A DNA stretch of 64,000 nt from Nitrobacteraceae bacterium AZCC 2146. Lineage in GTDB: Bacteria > Pseudomonadota > Alphaproteobacteria > Rhizobiales > Xanthobacteraceae. The position numbers and the translations under genes are program-made. The stretch is taken from the NCBI GenBank assembly GCA_036924855.1, contig JBAGRP010000001.1, positions 6,622,001 to 6,686,000 on the forward strand, written 5' to 3'. Shown here piece after piece: positions 27,096 through 35,529 of the stretch (within the stretch, counting starts at the first letter, position 1; each line of letters begins with the position of its first letter). The notes beneath the pieces are model-generated. The model ran no database searches. It was not told the origin of the DNA and saw only the letters and a list, made by a program, of their open reading frames with translations.

Positions 27096-28802
27096 ATGGT
27101 GCCCCCGCTCAATCCAGTGCCCACTGCTACAACTGCCGCCGCCGCGACGCCGATGGGCATCTGGCGGCTGCTGGCCGTGGCTGCGCCGCACCTGGGTGCG
27201 CTGCTGGTGATGCTGCAGACGGAGACCGATTTCGCCTCGCGGCTCGGCTTCGTGCTGGCCTGGGGCATCCTGAACTTCTTCTGGATCGCGCTGCTGCGCC
27301 GCCCGGCACTGTCCGGCGCGCTGTCGCTGACCCTGGTCGTCATCCTGGTGCTGCTGTCGCGGCTGAAGCACGACGTGGTGCAGATGACCGCCAACTTCGT
27401 CGACCTGATGGTGATCGACCGCGACACCGCCGCCTTCCTGTTCACGATCTTCCCGAACCTGCGCTGGTCGGCGGTCGGCGCCGCCGTGGTGGTGCTGCCG
27501 TTGATGTATGCGCTGTGGTGGCTCGACCCGTTCCGGATCCGTCGGCTGCCGGCCGCGGCCGCCATGCTGGCCTGCCTCGCCGGGCTGGTCGGCTATGCCT
27601 TCGCCTGGCCGGACGAGGCCTGGCGCGGCTATTACGACGACGGGTACCTTTCGAAATTCGCCCGCTCCGGCGTCACCGCGGTGTCCGACTTCGCCAGTTA
27701 CGGGTTCATGGAATCCGACGCTGTCGTCACCGAGCGGCTGAAAATGCCGCTGGTGGATTCCTGCCATCCGGCGGGGCGGCGGCCGAACATCATCATGGTG
27801 CACGACGAGTCCTCGTTCGACATTCGTCAGGCGCCGGGTGTGAAGACGCCGCAGGGCTATGGCACCCACTTCAATTCCTGGGACGGCAAGGCGCGAAAGT
27901 TTCTCGCCGAGAGCAATGGCGGGCCGAGCTGGTTCACCGAATACAACGTGCTGGCCGGACTGTCGTCGCGCTCGTTCGGGCGGTTCTCTTACTTCGTGAC
28001 CCGGATCGCATCGGGCCGCGTCGAGCGCGGCCTGCCGCTGGCGCTGCGGCGCTGCGGTTACAGCACGATCTCGCTGTATCCGGCGTTCGGCGCCTTCATG
28101 AGCGCGCGGAATTTCCAGACCACTACCGGCGTGCAGCGCTTCTATGACGCGAAAGATCTGGGCGCCAAGGGCGTCGAGCCGGACAGCTTCTTCTACGATT
28201 CCGCGGTGCGGCTGATGGCCGAGGCCCCGCCGGCCAATCCGCTGTTCATGTTCGTCTATCTCGCCGCCAATCATTTTCCATGGGAGACCAAATTCCGGCC
28301 GGACCTGACGCCGTCGTGGCGCAGCCCCGGCAATGTGCCGGTGGTCGATGAGTATCTGCGCCGCCAGGCGATGAGCGTCGACAATTACGGCGCGTTTCTC
28401 GCCAGACTGAAGAAACAGTTTCCGGCGCAGCCGTTCCTGATCGTGCGCTACGGCGATCATCAGCCGGAATTCTCGCCCTCGGTGATCGATCCGGCGCTCG
28501 ACGAAGCCGGCGTCGGCAAGAAGCTGATGGCCTATGATCCCCGCTACTACGCGACCTATTACGCGATCGATGCGATCAATTTCGAGCCGGTGAAGAGCCC
28601 GGTGGTGATGGATACCATCGACGGGCCGTATCTGCCGTTGGTGATCCAGGAAGCCGCCGGCATTCCGCTCGATCCCTCCTTCGAGGAACAGCGCAAGATC
28701 ATGCTCCGCTGCAAGGGCGTGTTCTATGCCTGCAAGGACGGCGCCGAGGCCAGGCGCTTCAACCGGCTGCTGATCGACGCCGGGATGATCAAGAATTTGT
28801 AG
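27096..28802 (+). CDS. LTA synthase/sulfatase-fold membrane transferase
   Basis: 568-residue protein. Five N-terminal helices (to about residue 160) are followed by a periplasmic alkaline-phosphatase-fold domain: RPNIIMVHDESSFDIR (first metal site), GGPSWFTEYNVLAG (nucleophile loop), FMFVYLAANHFPWETKF and IVRYGDHQPEF (metal-binding Asp-His). Relatives transfer phosphoglycerol or phosphoethanolamine to glycans or lipids. At the position where LtaS has its nucleophilic Thr, this protein seems to have Ser. An in-frame ATG at 26985 would add 37 residues; I prefer 27096, but neither has a good RBS. Confidence 0.75.
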   Translation: MVPPLNPVPTATTAAAATPMGIWRLLAVAAPHLGALLVMLQTETDFASRLGFVLAWGILNFFWIALLRRPALSGALSLTLVVILVLLSRLKHDVVQMTANFVDLMVIDRDTAAFLFTIFPNLRWSAVGAAVVVLPLMYALWWLDPFRIRRLPAAAAMLACLAGLVGYAFAWPDEAWRGYYDDGYLSKFARSGVTAVSDFASYGFMESDAVVTERLKMPLVDSCHPAGRRPNIIMVHDESSFDIRQAPGVKTPQGYGTHFNSWDGKARKFLAESNGGPSWFTEYNVLAGLSSRSFGRFSYFVTRIASGRVERGLPLALRRCGYSTISLYPAFGAFMSARNFQTTTGVQRFYDAKDLGAKGVEPDSFFYDSAVRLMAEAPPANPLFMFVYLAANHFPWETKFRPDLTPSWRSPGNVPVVDEYLRRQAMSVDNYGAFLARLKKQFPAQPFLIVRYGDHQPEFSPSVIDPALDEAGVGKKLMAYDPRYYATYYAIDAINFEPVKSPVVMDTIDGPYLPLVIQEAAGIPLDPSFEEQRKIMLRCKGVFYACKDGAEARRFNRLLIDAGMIKNL

Positions 28803-28827
28803 TTGGTGTCGTGTAATGCCCAAGTTC

Positions 28828-28876
28828 GTCATTCCGGGCTCGCTCGCAGCTGTCGCTGCTCGCGCCCCGGAATGAC
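28828..28876. repeat. GTCATTCCGGG palindromic repeat
   Basis: GTCATTCCGGG (28828-28838) and CCCCGGAATGAC (28865-28876) enclose an inner arm CGAGCAGCGACAGCTGCGAGC-like palindrome. The repeat lies between convergent genes. It is of the same family as the copies at 16738, 25367 and 40569. Confidence 0.8.
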
Positions 28877-28908
28877 GGAGCTTGGTTTGATCGGCGTAAA
28901 ACGAATTA

Positions 28909-30468
28909 CTACTTCGTTCCGATCCTCTCCCACAGCCATCTTGCCACGACATCCGGCGAGCTTGCGTCATCGCCGCCGGCGGCGCGCAGATTGGCCTCGC
29001 GCATGGTGGCGATATCGATTTTGCCGAGCAGCGGTTGCAGCGCTGCACGTAACGCCTGATCGTTGCCGCGCTTTGGCGCCAGCAGCATGATGGCATCGTA
29101 GGGCGGGATCGCGTGTTTGGGATCGTCGAGCACCACCAGATCGTATTTCGCGATCAGCCCGTCGCTGGTGTAGCCGGCGATGACGTCGACCTCGCCGGAG
29201 GCCACCGCGGCATACATGAAATCCGGCTGCATCTGGCGCTGCGCGCGGAACGTGAGGCCATAGGCCTTCTGCAATCCGGCCCATTCCGGTCGCGAGAAGA
29301 ACTCGTAGTCCGCCGCCATGGTCATGGTCGATGTATGCGACGCCAGATCGGCAATCGACTTGATGCCGAGCGCCTCGGCCTTGCGGCGCGGCATCACCAG
29401 CGCATAGGCATTGGCAAAACCGAGTTCACCGAACAAGGTGATATTGGCTTTTGCCAGCGTGTCTTTCAGGACGCTGAGCAACTCCTCGCGCGGCTTGACG
29501 TCGGTGTGGTGAAACTGGTTGGCCCATAGCGTGCCGGAATAATCGACGTAGACATCGATATCGCCGGAAGCCAGCGCGTCGTAGATCACATTGGAGCCGA
29601 GGCCTTCGCGCGTGGTGGCGGGGAGACCGGCCGCCTGCAGCCGCTGCGCCATCAAGGCCGCCAGCACATATTGCTCGGTGAATGTCTTGGCGCCGACGAC
29701 GACGCGCGAACCGGAATGCGACAGCGACGGCACCAGAGTTGCCACCACCAGCGCGGCGATGCCGAGGGCACCGATTGCGGTGCGAATGCGGTGGCGCAGG
29801 CGGATGCCGGTCTCGATCAGTGCCAGCAATTGATCGACCGCCAGCGCCAGCAATGCGGCGGCAAAGCAGCCGAACAGCACGAACACCCAGTTCTGGGTCT
29901 GCAGTCCCGCAAAGATGTAGTTGCCGAGGCTGGTCTGGCCGATCGGTGTCGATAGCGTCGCGGTACCGATCACCCACACCGCGGAGGTGCGGATCCCCGC
30001 CATCATCACCGGCAGCGCCAGCGGCAGTTCGACCATGAACAGCGACTGCCGCGGCGTCATGCCGACGCCTTGCGCCGCTTCGGTGAGCGCGGCATCGACG
30101 CCGTCGAGGCCGGTGATGGTGTTGCGCAGCACCGGGAGCATCGAATACAGCGCCAGCGCCAGCACCGACGGCAGGAAGCCGAAGGCGGAGAAGCCCGCGC
30201 CGAACCATTGCAGCGACAATGCTGCCAGCGCCAGCAGCAGCGGATAGAACAGCGCCAGCAGCGCCAGGCCCGGCACGGTCTGTACGATGCTGGCGAGGCC
30301 GAGCAGGGCGCCGCGCAGCACGGGGCGATTGCGGGCGATGATCGCCAGCGGCAGGCTGATCACGAGGCCCAGTGCCAGCGCGGTGACGCTGACGCGGACA
30401 TGGCTGCCGAGATAGTCCGGCAGATGGCCGAGCGCCTCGCTCCAGCGCGGATCGGTGAACAGACTCAT
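28909..30468 (-). CDS. OpuC-type ABC transporter, fused permease and substrate-binding protein
   Basis: 519-residue fusion. Residues 1-230 form a six-helix permease with the EAA-like loop EAAQGVGMTPRQSLFMVELPLALPVMMAGIRTS. Residues from about 255 start VVVGAKTFTEQYVLAALMAQRL, the hallmark of osmoprotectant (glycine betaine/choline/carnitine-type) binding domains, and run to the end with YVDYSGTLWANQF and GYTSDGLIAKYDL. The binding domain would face the periplasm tethered to the last helix. It overlaps the ATPase gene by four bases (ATGA). Confidence 0.9.
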   Translation of the reverse strand: MSLFTDPRWSEALGHLPDYLGSHVRVSVTALALGLVISLPLAIIARNRPVLRGALLGLASIVQTVPGLALLALFYPLLLALAALSLQWFGAGFSAFGFLPSVLALALYSMLPVLRNTITGLDGVDAALTEAAQGVGMTPRQSLFMVELPLALPVMMAGIRTSAVWVIGTATLSTPIGQTSLGNYIFAGLQTQNWVFVLFGCFAAALLALAVDQLLALIETGIRLRHRIRTAIGALGIAALVVATLVPSLSHSGSRVVVGAKTFTEQYVLAALMAQRLQAAGLPATTREGLGSNVIYDALASGDIDVYVDYSGTLWANQFHHTDVKPREELLSVLKDTLAKANITLFGELGFANAYALVMPRRKAEALGIKSIADLASHTSTMTMAADYEFFSRPEWAGLQKAYGLTFRAQRQMQPDFMYAAVASGEVDVIAGYTSDGLIAKYDLVVLDDPKHAIPPYDAIMLLAPKRGNDQALRAALQPLLGKIDIATMREANLRAAGGDDASSPDVVARWLWERIGTK

Positions 30469-31277
30469 GCCGCGCCATCCCCGCCGTCTTTGGGCAGCAG
30501 CATCTGCAGCCGTGCGGCCTGGCGCCGCGGCGTGCCGAGCAATTCGCCGACATAGGGATCGTCGCTCTGCGAGAGGTCCGTGGGCGTGCCCTGTGCCAGC
30601 AGTTTTCCGGAGCGCATCACGGCGACGCGGTCGGCGAGCAGGATCGCTTCGGTCATGTCGTGGGTGATCATGATGGTGGTGAGGCCGAGCTTTTTGTGCA
30701 GCGCGCGATAGTCGTCGCCGAGGGCGTCGCGGGTGAGGGGATCGAGCGCGCCGAACGGTTCGTCCATCAACACGATGCGCGGTTTGGCGGCGAGTGCGCG
30801 GGCGACGCCGATGCGCTGGCGCTGGCCGCCGGAGAGTTCATGCGGAAAGCGATCGCGATGCTGCGCGCGGTCGAGCCGGACCAGATCGAGCAGTTCATCG
30901 ACCCGTGCGGATATCTCATTCGCCGGCGTGCCGAGCAGTCTGGGGGTGATGCCGATATTGTCGGCGACGCTCATATGCGGAAACAGCCCGCCGCTCTGGA
31001 ACACATAGCCGATGCGGCGGCGCAGCCCGATCGGATCGACGGAGGTGACGTCCTCGCCGGCCACGGTGATGGAGCCGCTGCTCGGTTCGATCAGGCGGTT
31101 GGCGAGCCGTAGCAGCGTGGTCTTGCCGGAGCCGGAGCCGCCGACGATGGCAAGGAACTCGCCCTCGGCGACATCCAGCGAGACGTCATCCACCGCCAGG
31201 ACACGTTTCGCGCCGAGGCCGCCGTCAAAACTCTTGCCGACATGGGCGAAGGCGATCAAGGGCGAGACCGTGGTCAT
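30465..31277 (-). CDS. OpuC-type ABC transporter ATP-binding protein
   Basis: 270-residue ATPase. Walker A is GGSGSGKTTLLRL (about residue 42), the Q-loop is in RIGYVFQSGGLFPHMSVADNI, the signature is LSGGQRQRIGVARAL, and Walker B is IVLMDEPFGALDPLTRD. The H-loop is ITHDMTEAI. Unlike longer OpuAA/ProV proteins it has no C-terminal CBS pair, so osmotic gating through CBS domains is not expected. It is the first gene of the two-gene transporter operon. Confidence 0.92.
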   Translation of the reverse strand: MTTVSPLIAFAHVGKSFDGGLGAKRVLAVDDVSLDVAEGEFLAIVGGSGSGKTTLLRLANRLIEPSSGSITVAGEDVTSVDPIGLRRRIGYVFQSGGLFPHMSVADNIGITPRLLGTPANEISARVDELLDLVRLDRAQHRDRFPHELSGGQRQRIGVARALAAKPRIVLMDEPFGALDPLTRDALGDDYRALHKKLGLTTIMITHDMTEAILLADRVAVMRSGKLLAQGTPTDLSQSDDPYVGELLGTPRRQAARLQMLLPKDGGDGAA

Positions 31278-31390
31278 GATCTCCGACTATCACAGCCGGG
31301 CCACCCTACCAAGCTGCGGCCGGGGCGTTGAATTGTTATCGCGAGGGCGCTAAGCCATCCGCAGAACGAAAATGGCATCGGGGAACGCGC

Positions 31391-32215
31391 GTGCAGGCAG
31401 GTGGAGCCGCGGCAGCAAGAGCGGTGGCGCTTGACGACGCGACGGTGGCGTTTCGCGTTGCCGATGCGCGCGTCTACACCGCCGTGGACAAGGCGACCCT
31501 GGGGGTGGACGACGGCGAGTTCGTCGCCATCGTCGGCCCCACCGGCTGCGGAAAATCGACGCTGCTGAACGTCGCCGCGGGGTTGCTGAAGCCGGCATCG
31601 GGCGCGGTGCGGATTTTCGGTGCCCCGCTGAACGGGCTGAACCATCAGGCCGGCTATCTGTTTCAGGCCGACGCGCTGTTTCCCTGGAAGACCGCGATCG
31701 ACAATGTCGCGATCGGACTGGAGATCAAAGGCGTCGCCCGCGCCGAGGCGCTGGAGCGGGCGCAGGCGTGGCTGACCTCGGTCGGGCTCGGCGCGTTCGG
31801 CAATCGCTACCCGCACATGCTGTCGGGCGGCCAGCGCAAGCGTGTCGGGATGGCGCAGGTGCTGATCCGCGATCCCGGGATATTGCTGATGGACGAGCCG
31901 TTCGGGCCGCTCGATGCGCAGACCCGGCAGATCATGGGCAACCTGCTGCTGCAGCTGTGGACGAAGGATCGCAAGGCGGTGCTGTTCGTCACCCACGACC
32001 TCGAAGAGGCGATAGCGCTGGCGGATCGCGTCGTCATCATGTCGGCGGGGCCGGGCTCGCGCATCATCGGCGATTGGCGCGTGCCGCTGCCGCGGCCGCG
32101 CGATATCTTCGAGGCGCGGCTCGACAAGGATTTTCACGCGCTGCATCGCGAGATATGGAACGTGCTGAAGGACGAAGTGATGAAGGGCTACGCGCAGTCG
32201 GCGGGGGCGGCATGA
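31391..32215 (+). CDS. NitT/TauT-type ABC transporter ATP-binding protein
   Basis: 274-residue ATPase of the nitrate/sulfonate/taurine family. Walker A is GPTGCGKSTLLNV, followed by GYLFQADALFPWKTAIDNVAIGLEIKG (typical of SsuB/TauB), LSGGQRKRVGMAQVL and ILLMDEPFGPLDAQTR. The GTG at 31391 has GGGGAA upstream. It opens a set with the permease (32917) and binding protein (34483), interrupted by PEBP and cupin genes. The substrate is not predictable from the ATPase. Confidence 0.92.
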   Translation: MQAGGAAAARAVALDDATVAFRVADARVYTAVDKATLGVDDGEFVAIVGPTGCGKSTLLNVAAGLLKPASGAVRIFGAPLNGLNHQAGYLFQADALFPWKTAIDNVAIGLEIKGVARAEALERAQAWLTSVGLGAFGNRYPHMLSGGQRKRVGMAQVLIRDPGILLMDEPFGPLDAQTRQIMGNLLLQLWTKDRKAVLFVTHDLEEAIALADRVVIMSAGPGSRIIGDWRVPLPRPRDIFEARLDKDFHALHREIWNVLKDEVMKGYAQSAGAA

Positions 32216-32295
32216 CGGCGTCATCGAGATGACGAATCTCTAATACAGGCTGCGCGGCGGATCGCGTACACAGCGCTCTTCAGGAGGACCACATC

Positions 32296-32871
32296 ATGAC
32301 ATCGCTCAAGACCATCACATGTGCAGCAGGCCTCGTTCTCGGCCTTGTCCTCGGCCTTGGCGCCCATGTCGCCGCCGCGGCGGAGGCGTTCACGCTGTCT
32401 TCATCGACCTTCAAGGATGGCGGCATGATGCCCGGCAAGACCGGCGGCGCCAAGAAGGACAATCCGAATTGCCTCGGCGAAAACATCTCGCCGCAGCTGT
32501 CGTGGAGCAATCCGCCGGCGGGTACCAAAAGCTATGCCATGATCGTGGTCGATCCGCAGGCCCGCAACGGCTTTGGCCTCGATCACTGGATCGCCTATGG
32601 CATTCCGGTGTCGGTGACTGACTTTGCCGAAGGCGAGGTCAGCGGGCCGTCGGACAAATATGTCGGCGGCAGCGGCAATTTCGGGCAGCCCAACTATTCC
32701 GGGCCATGCACCCCGGTGGGTGCGCCGCACCACTACAATTTCACGCTGATCGCCACTGACCTTGACGCCAAGGACTTGCCGGCGGGACTGACGCGCGAGC
32801 AGTTGCTGGCGAAGCTCGAGGGCCACGCCAAGGGGGCGACCGGCCTGGTCGGCCTGTTCGTGCATCCCTGA
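32296..32871 (+). CDS. YbhB/YbcL-type PEBP family protein, secreted
   Basis: 191-residue protein with a signal peptide (CAAGLVLGLVLGLGAHVAAAA) and the phosphatidylethanolamine-binding fold: NCLGENISPQLSWSNPPAGTKSYAMIVVDPQA, then LDHWIAYGIPVSV, YSGPCTPVGAPHHYNFTLIATD and a C-terminal GLVGLFVHP. Bacterial members have unclear roles in binding small ligands. It sits between the ATPase and permease of an ABC importer, 80 bp after the first and 45 bp before the second, so it may act with that system in the periplasm. CAGGAGG precedes the ATG. Confidence 0.9.
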   Translation: MTSLKTITCAAGLVLGLVLGLGAHVAAAAEAFTLSSSTFKDGGMMPGKTGGAKKDNPNCLGENISPQLSWSNPPAGTKSYAMIVVDPQARNGFGLDHWIAYGIPVSVTDFAEGEVSGPSDKYVGGSGNFGQPNYSGPCTPVGAPHHYNFTLIATDLDAKDLPAGLTREQLLAKLEGHAKGATGLVGLFVHP

Positions 32872-32916
32872 TCGCCGCGTGATGCCGTTGCACCGGAAGC
32901 CGGGAGTGGATCGATC

Positions 32917-33705
32917 GTGAACAGGCTCACTCTGCTGCTGTGTCAGGTGCTGGTCGCCGTGGTGTTTTTCGGGCTGTGGCAATTGCTCAGCACCGTGCCG
33001 CTGTTCGGCGTCACGGTGCTGCCGCCGTTCTTCTTCTCCAATCCCGTCGACGTCGCCAGCCAGGTCGTCGCCTGGTTCGCCAGCGGCGTGATCTGGAAAC
33101 ACCTGCTGATCACGCTATGGGAGTCGATCCTTGCTTTCGCGATCGGCTCGCTCGGCGGCGTCATGGTCGGCTTCTGGTTCGCGCGCCAGCCGCGGGTCGC
33201 GGCGGTGTTCGATCCCTATGTGAAAATGATCAATGCGCTGCCGCGCGTGGTGCTGGCGCCGATCTTCACGCTGTGGCTGGGGCTCGGCATCTGGTCGAAG
33301 GTGGCGCTGGGCGTCACGCTGGTGTTCTTCATCGTGTTCTTCAATGTCTATCAGGGCGTCAAGGAAACCAGCGCCACGCTGGTCGACAATGCGCGGATGC
33401 TGGGCATGAGCGAGCGGCAGCAACTGCGGCACGTCTACTGGCCATCGGCCCTGTCATGGATGTTTTCGTCACTGCATACGGCCGTCGGCTTCGCCGTCGT
33501 CGGTGCTGTCGTCGGCGAGTATCTCGGCTCCGCCGCCGGGCTGGGCTATCTGATCCAGCAGGCCGAAGGCACGTTCGATGTCGCGGGTGTGTTCGCCGGG
33601 ATGATCGTGCTGTCGGCTTTCGTCATCCTCATCGACCTGGCGGTGACGCTGGCTGAACGGCGCCTGCTGGTCTGGCGGCCGACCGCAGCTGAAAGTCGCG
33701 GCTAG
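32917..33705 (+). CDS. NitT/TauT-type ABC transporter permease
   Basis: 262-residue, six-helix permease. It contains the SsuC/TauC-like segment PYVKMINALPRVVLAPIFTLWLGLGIWSKVALG and the EAA loop NARMLGMSERQQLRHVYWPSALSWMFSSL. VGAVVGEYLGSAAGLGYLIQQA near residue 205 is also typical. The partner ATPase is at 31391 and the binding protein at 34483. It is followed by palindromic repeats. Confidence 0.92.
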   Translation: MNRLTLLLCQVLVAVVFFGLWQLLSTVPLFGVTVLPPFFFSNPVDVASQVVAWFASGVIWKHLLITLWESILAFAIGSLGGVMVGFWFARQPRVAAVFDPYVKMINALPRVVLAPIFTLWLGLGIWSKVALGVTLVFFIVFFNVYQGVKETSATLVDNARMLGMSERQQLRHVYWPSALSWMFSSLHTAVGFAVVGAVVGEYLGSAAGLGYLIQQAEGTFDVAGVFAGMIVLSAFVILIDLAVTLAERRLLVWRPTAAESRG

Positions 33706-33742
33706 CGCTCGCTTTGAACAGATGCCGGGCGATGGCCGTGCG

Positions 33743-33870
33743 CTCCCTCGCCCCGCTTGCGGGGAGAGGGTCGGGGTGAGGGGAGTTCGAGAGTCTCTCT
33801 GGCTCCCCTCACCCAGATTACTCGTTTCGCTCGCAATCCGACCTCTCCCTGCAAAGCGGGGAGAGGTGAA
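33743..33870. repeat. CTCCCCGC...GCGGGGAGAGG repeat cluster
   Basis: CTCGCCCCGCTTGCGGGGAGAGG, then GGGTGAGGGG with CCCCTCACCC, and a final CCTCTCCCTGCAAAGCGGGGAGAGG unit form three linked palindromes between convergent permease and cupin genes. A shorter relative (CTCTCCCCGCAAGTGCGGGG) follows degP at 16145. This repeat type is very common between genes in rhizobial-group genomes. Confidence 0.75.
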
Positions 33871-33890
33871 GAATGCGCGGAGAGGTTAAG

Positions 33891-34340
33891 TCAGTTCAGC
33901 ATCTTGGTGTCATCGGGAGCCTGCGGCGGCGTCTTGATGGCGATCGACTTGAACGGCCGGCCATCTGGCTTGGTGCCGGCGTGCGCGGTGCCCTTCGGGA
34001 TGATGACCAGATCGCCCGCCTTGACCGGCACTTCCTTGTCGCCGAGCCAGATCGTCCCGGTGCCTTCGAGGATGTACTGAATCTCGTTGGTGTTGGGATG
34101 CATGTGCTTGGGCACATTGCCGTCTTGGACCGAGAGGGTCGCGCCATCCGCCGTCATGAACGTCTTGGAGCGGAAGCCGGTGGCTGAGGCGGGGCCCAGC
34201 GCGTCGCCGGTCAGCTCGGGAATGTGGATGACCTGGGCAACGATGTTCTCGGCGGCCAGGGCCGGCAGCACAAATTGGGTGACAGCGCAGCCGGCCGCAA
34301 ATGCAGCAGCGATCGACAGGGTGGCGACAATGCGATTCAT
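33891..34340 (-). CDS. Secreted cupin-domain protein
   Basis: 149-residue protein with a signal or anchor segment (ATLSIAAAFAAGCAVTQFVLPALA) and one cupin barrel: the first motif is KHMHPNTNEIQYILEGTGTIWLGDKE, with two His and a Glu as likely metal ligands, and the second is GDLVIIPKGTAHAGTKPD. It probably binds a metal and a small ligand in the periplasm. It lies on the opposite strand inside the ABC gene set, divergent from the binding-protein gene. Confidence 0.85.
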   Translation of the reverse strand: MNRIVATLSIAAAFAAGCAVTQFVLPALAAENIVAQVIHIPELTGDALGPASATGFRSKTFMTADGATLSVQDGNVPKHMHPNTNEIQYILEGTGTIWLGDKEVPVKAGDLVIIPKGTAHAGTKPDGRPFKSIAIKTPPQAPDDTKMLN

Positions 34341-34482
34341 GGAAGTTTCTTCCCTTTTGCGATTTCCAGTGCGGCCGATGCTACGTGGCCGAACCGCTGT
34401 TGACCAGCGGCCGGGCAGGCGGCTTCTCAAAGGGCGCATGCTCCTCTATCCTGCAGGGCAACAAGGCAGCAGGGAGAAAATC

Positions 34483-35511
34483 ATGAAGAAGATGTTCGGC
34501 AGACTGCTGGCGCCGCTCCTCGCAATCTTGCTGATGTCCGATCTTGCCGCAGCGCAAAGCAAGGTGACGATCGCCGTCGGCGGCGGCGCCTGTCTGTGCT
34601 ACCTGCCGACCGTGCTGGCCAAACAGCTCGGCGAATTCGACAAGGCCGGCCTCAGCGTCGAACTGGTCGATCTGAAGGGCGGCTCCGATGCGCTCAAGGC
34701 CGTGCTCGGCGGCAGCGCCGACGTGGTGTCCGGCTATTTCGACCACTGTGTCAATCTCGCCGCCAAGAAGCAGGAGTTGCAGTCTTTCGTTGTCTATGAC
34801 CGCTATCCCGGTCTCGTTCTGGTGGTCTCGCCGAAGCACACCGATGAGATCAAATCAGTCAAGGATCTGGCCGGCAAGAAAGTCGGCGTCAGCGCGCCCG
34901 GCTCCTCGACCGACTTCTTCCTCAAATACATGCTGAAGAAGAACGGCCTCGACCCGGCCGGCACTTCTGTCATCGGCGTCGGCCTTGGCGCCACCGCGGT
35001 GGCGGCGATGGAGCAGGGCCAGATCGATGCGGCGGTGATGCTGGACCCCTCGGTGACTGTGCTGCAGGGCAGCCACGCGGATTTGCGCATTCTCAGCGAT
35101 ACCCGTACGCAGAAAGATACGCTGGCGGTCTTCTCGGGCGAGTATCCGGGCGGCGCACTGTACAGCACCACGGCCTGGGTTAATTCGCACGAGAAGGAAG
35201 TGCAGGCCTTGACCAATGCGATCCTGAATACGCTGAAATGGATTCATTCGCATTCGCCGGAGGAGGTGATGGCGAAAATGCCTCCGGAGACGGTCGGCAA
35301 GAACAAGGAGCTTTATCTCGCAGCGCTGAAGAACACGATCCCGATGTATTCGGAAACCGGCAAGATGGACCCCAAGGGGGCCGACGCGGTGCTGGCCGTA
35401 TTCAGCGAGGGGTCACCGGAAGTCGCCAAGGCGAATATCGACGTCACCAAGACCTACACCAACAAATATGTCGACCAGGCCGGCAAGACGACGGGGACGA
35501 ATGCCAAATAA
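34483..35511 (+). CDS. NitT/TauT-type ABC transporter substrate-binding protein
   Basis: 342-residue periplasmic protein with a signal peptide (LLAPLLAILLMSDLAAAQS) and a SsuA/THI5-like fold: YLPTVLAKQLGEFDKAGLSVELVDLKGGSDALKAVLGGSADVVSGYFDH, then VKDLAGKKVGVSAPGSSTDFFLKYML and EQGQIDAAVMLDPSV. The family binds nitrate, sulfonates, taurine, pyrimidine precursors or aromatic acids. CAGGGAG precedes the ATG. It probably serves the permease and ATPase upstream. Confidence 0.92.
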   Translation: MKKMFGRLLAPLLAILLMSDLAAAQSKVTIAVGGGACLCYLPTVLAKQLGEFDKAGLSVELVDLKGGSDALKAVLGGSADVVSGYFDHCVNLAAKKQELQSFVVYDRYPGLVLVVSPKHTDEIKSVKDLAGKKVGVSAPGSSTDFFLKYMLKKNGLDPAGTSVIGVGLGATAVAAMEQGQIDAAVMLDPSVTVLQGSHADLRILSDTRTQKDTLAVFSGEYPGGALYSTTAWVNSHEKEVQALTNAILNTLKWIHSHSPEEVMAKMPPETVGKNKELYLAALKNTIPMYSETGKMDPKGADAVLAVFSEGSPEVAKANIDVTKTYTNKYVDQAGKTTGTNAK

Positions 35512-35529
35512 ACTTCCGTGGATGACGGC

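Noticed and set aside
26997..29096. Minus-strand open frame of 699 codons opposite the sulfatase-fold gene
   Set aside because: Rich in Arg, Gln and His with no domain, and it runs across a palindromic repeat; it is an antisense shadow.
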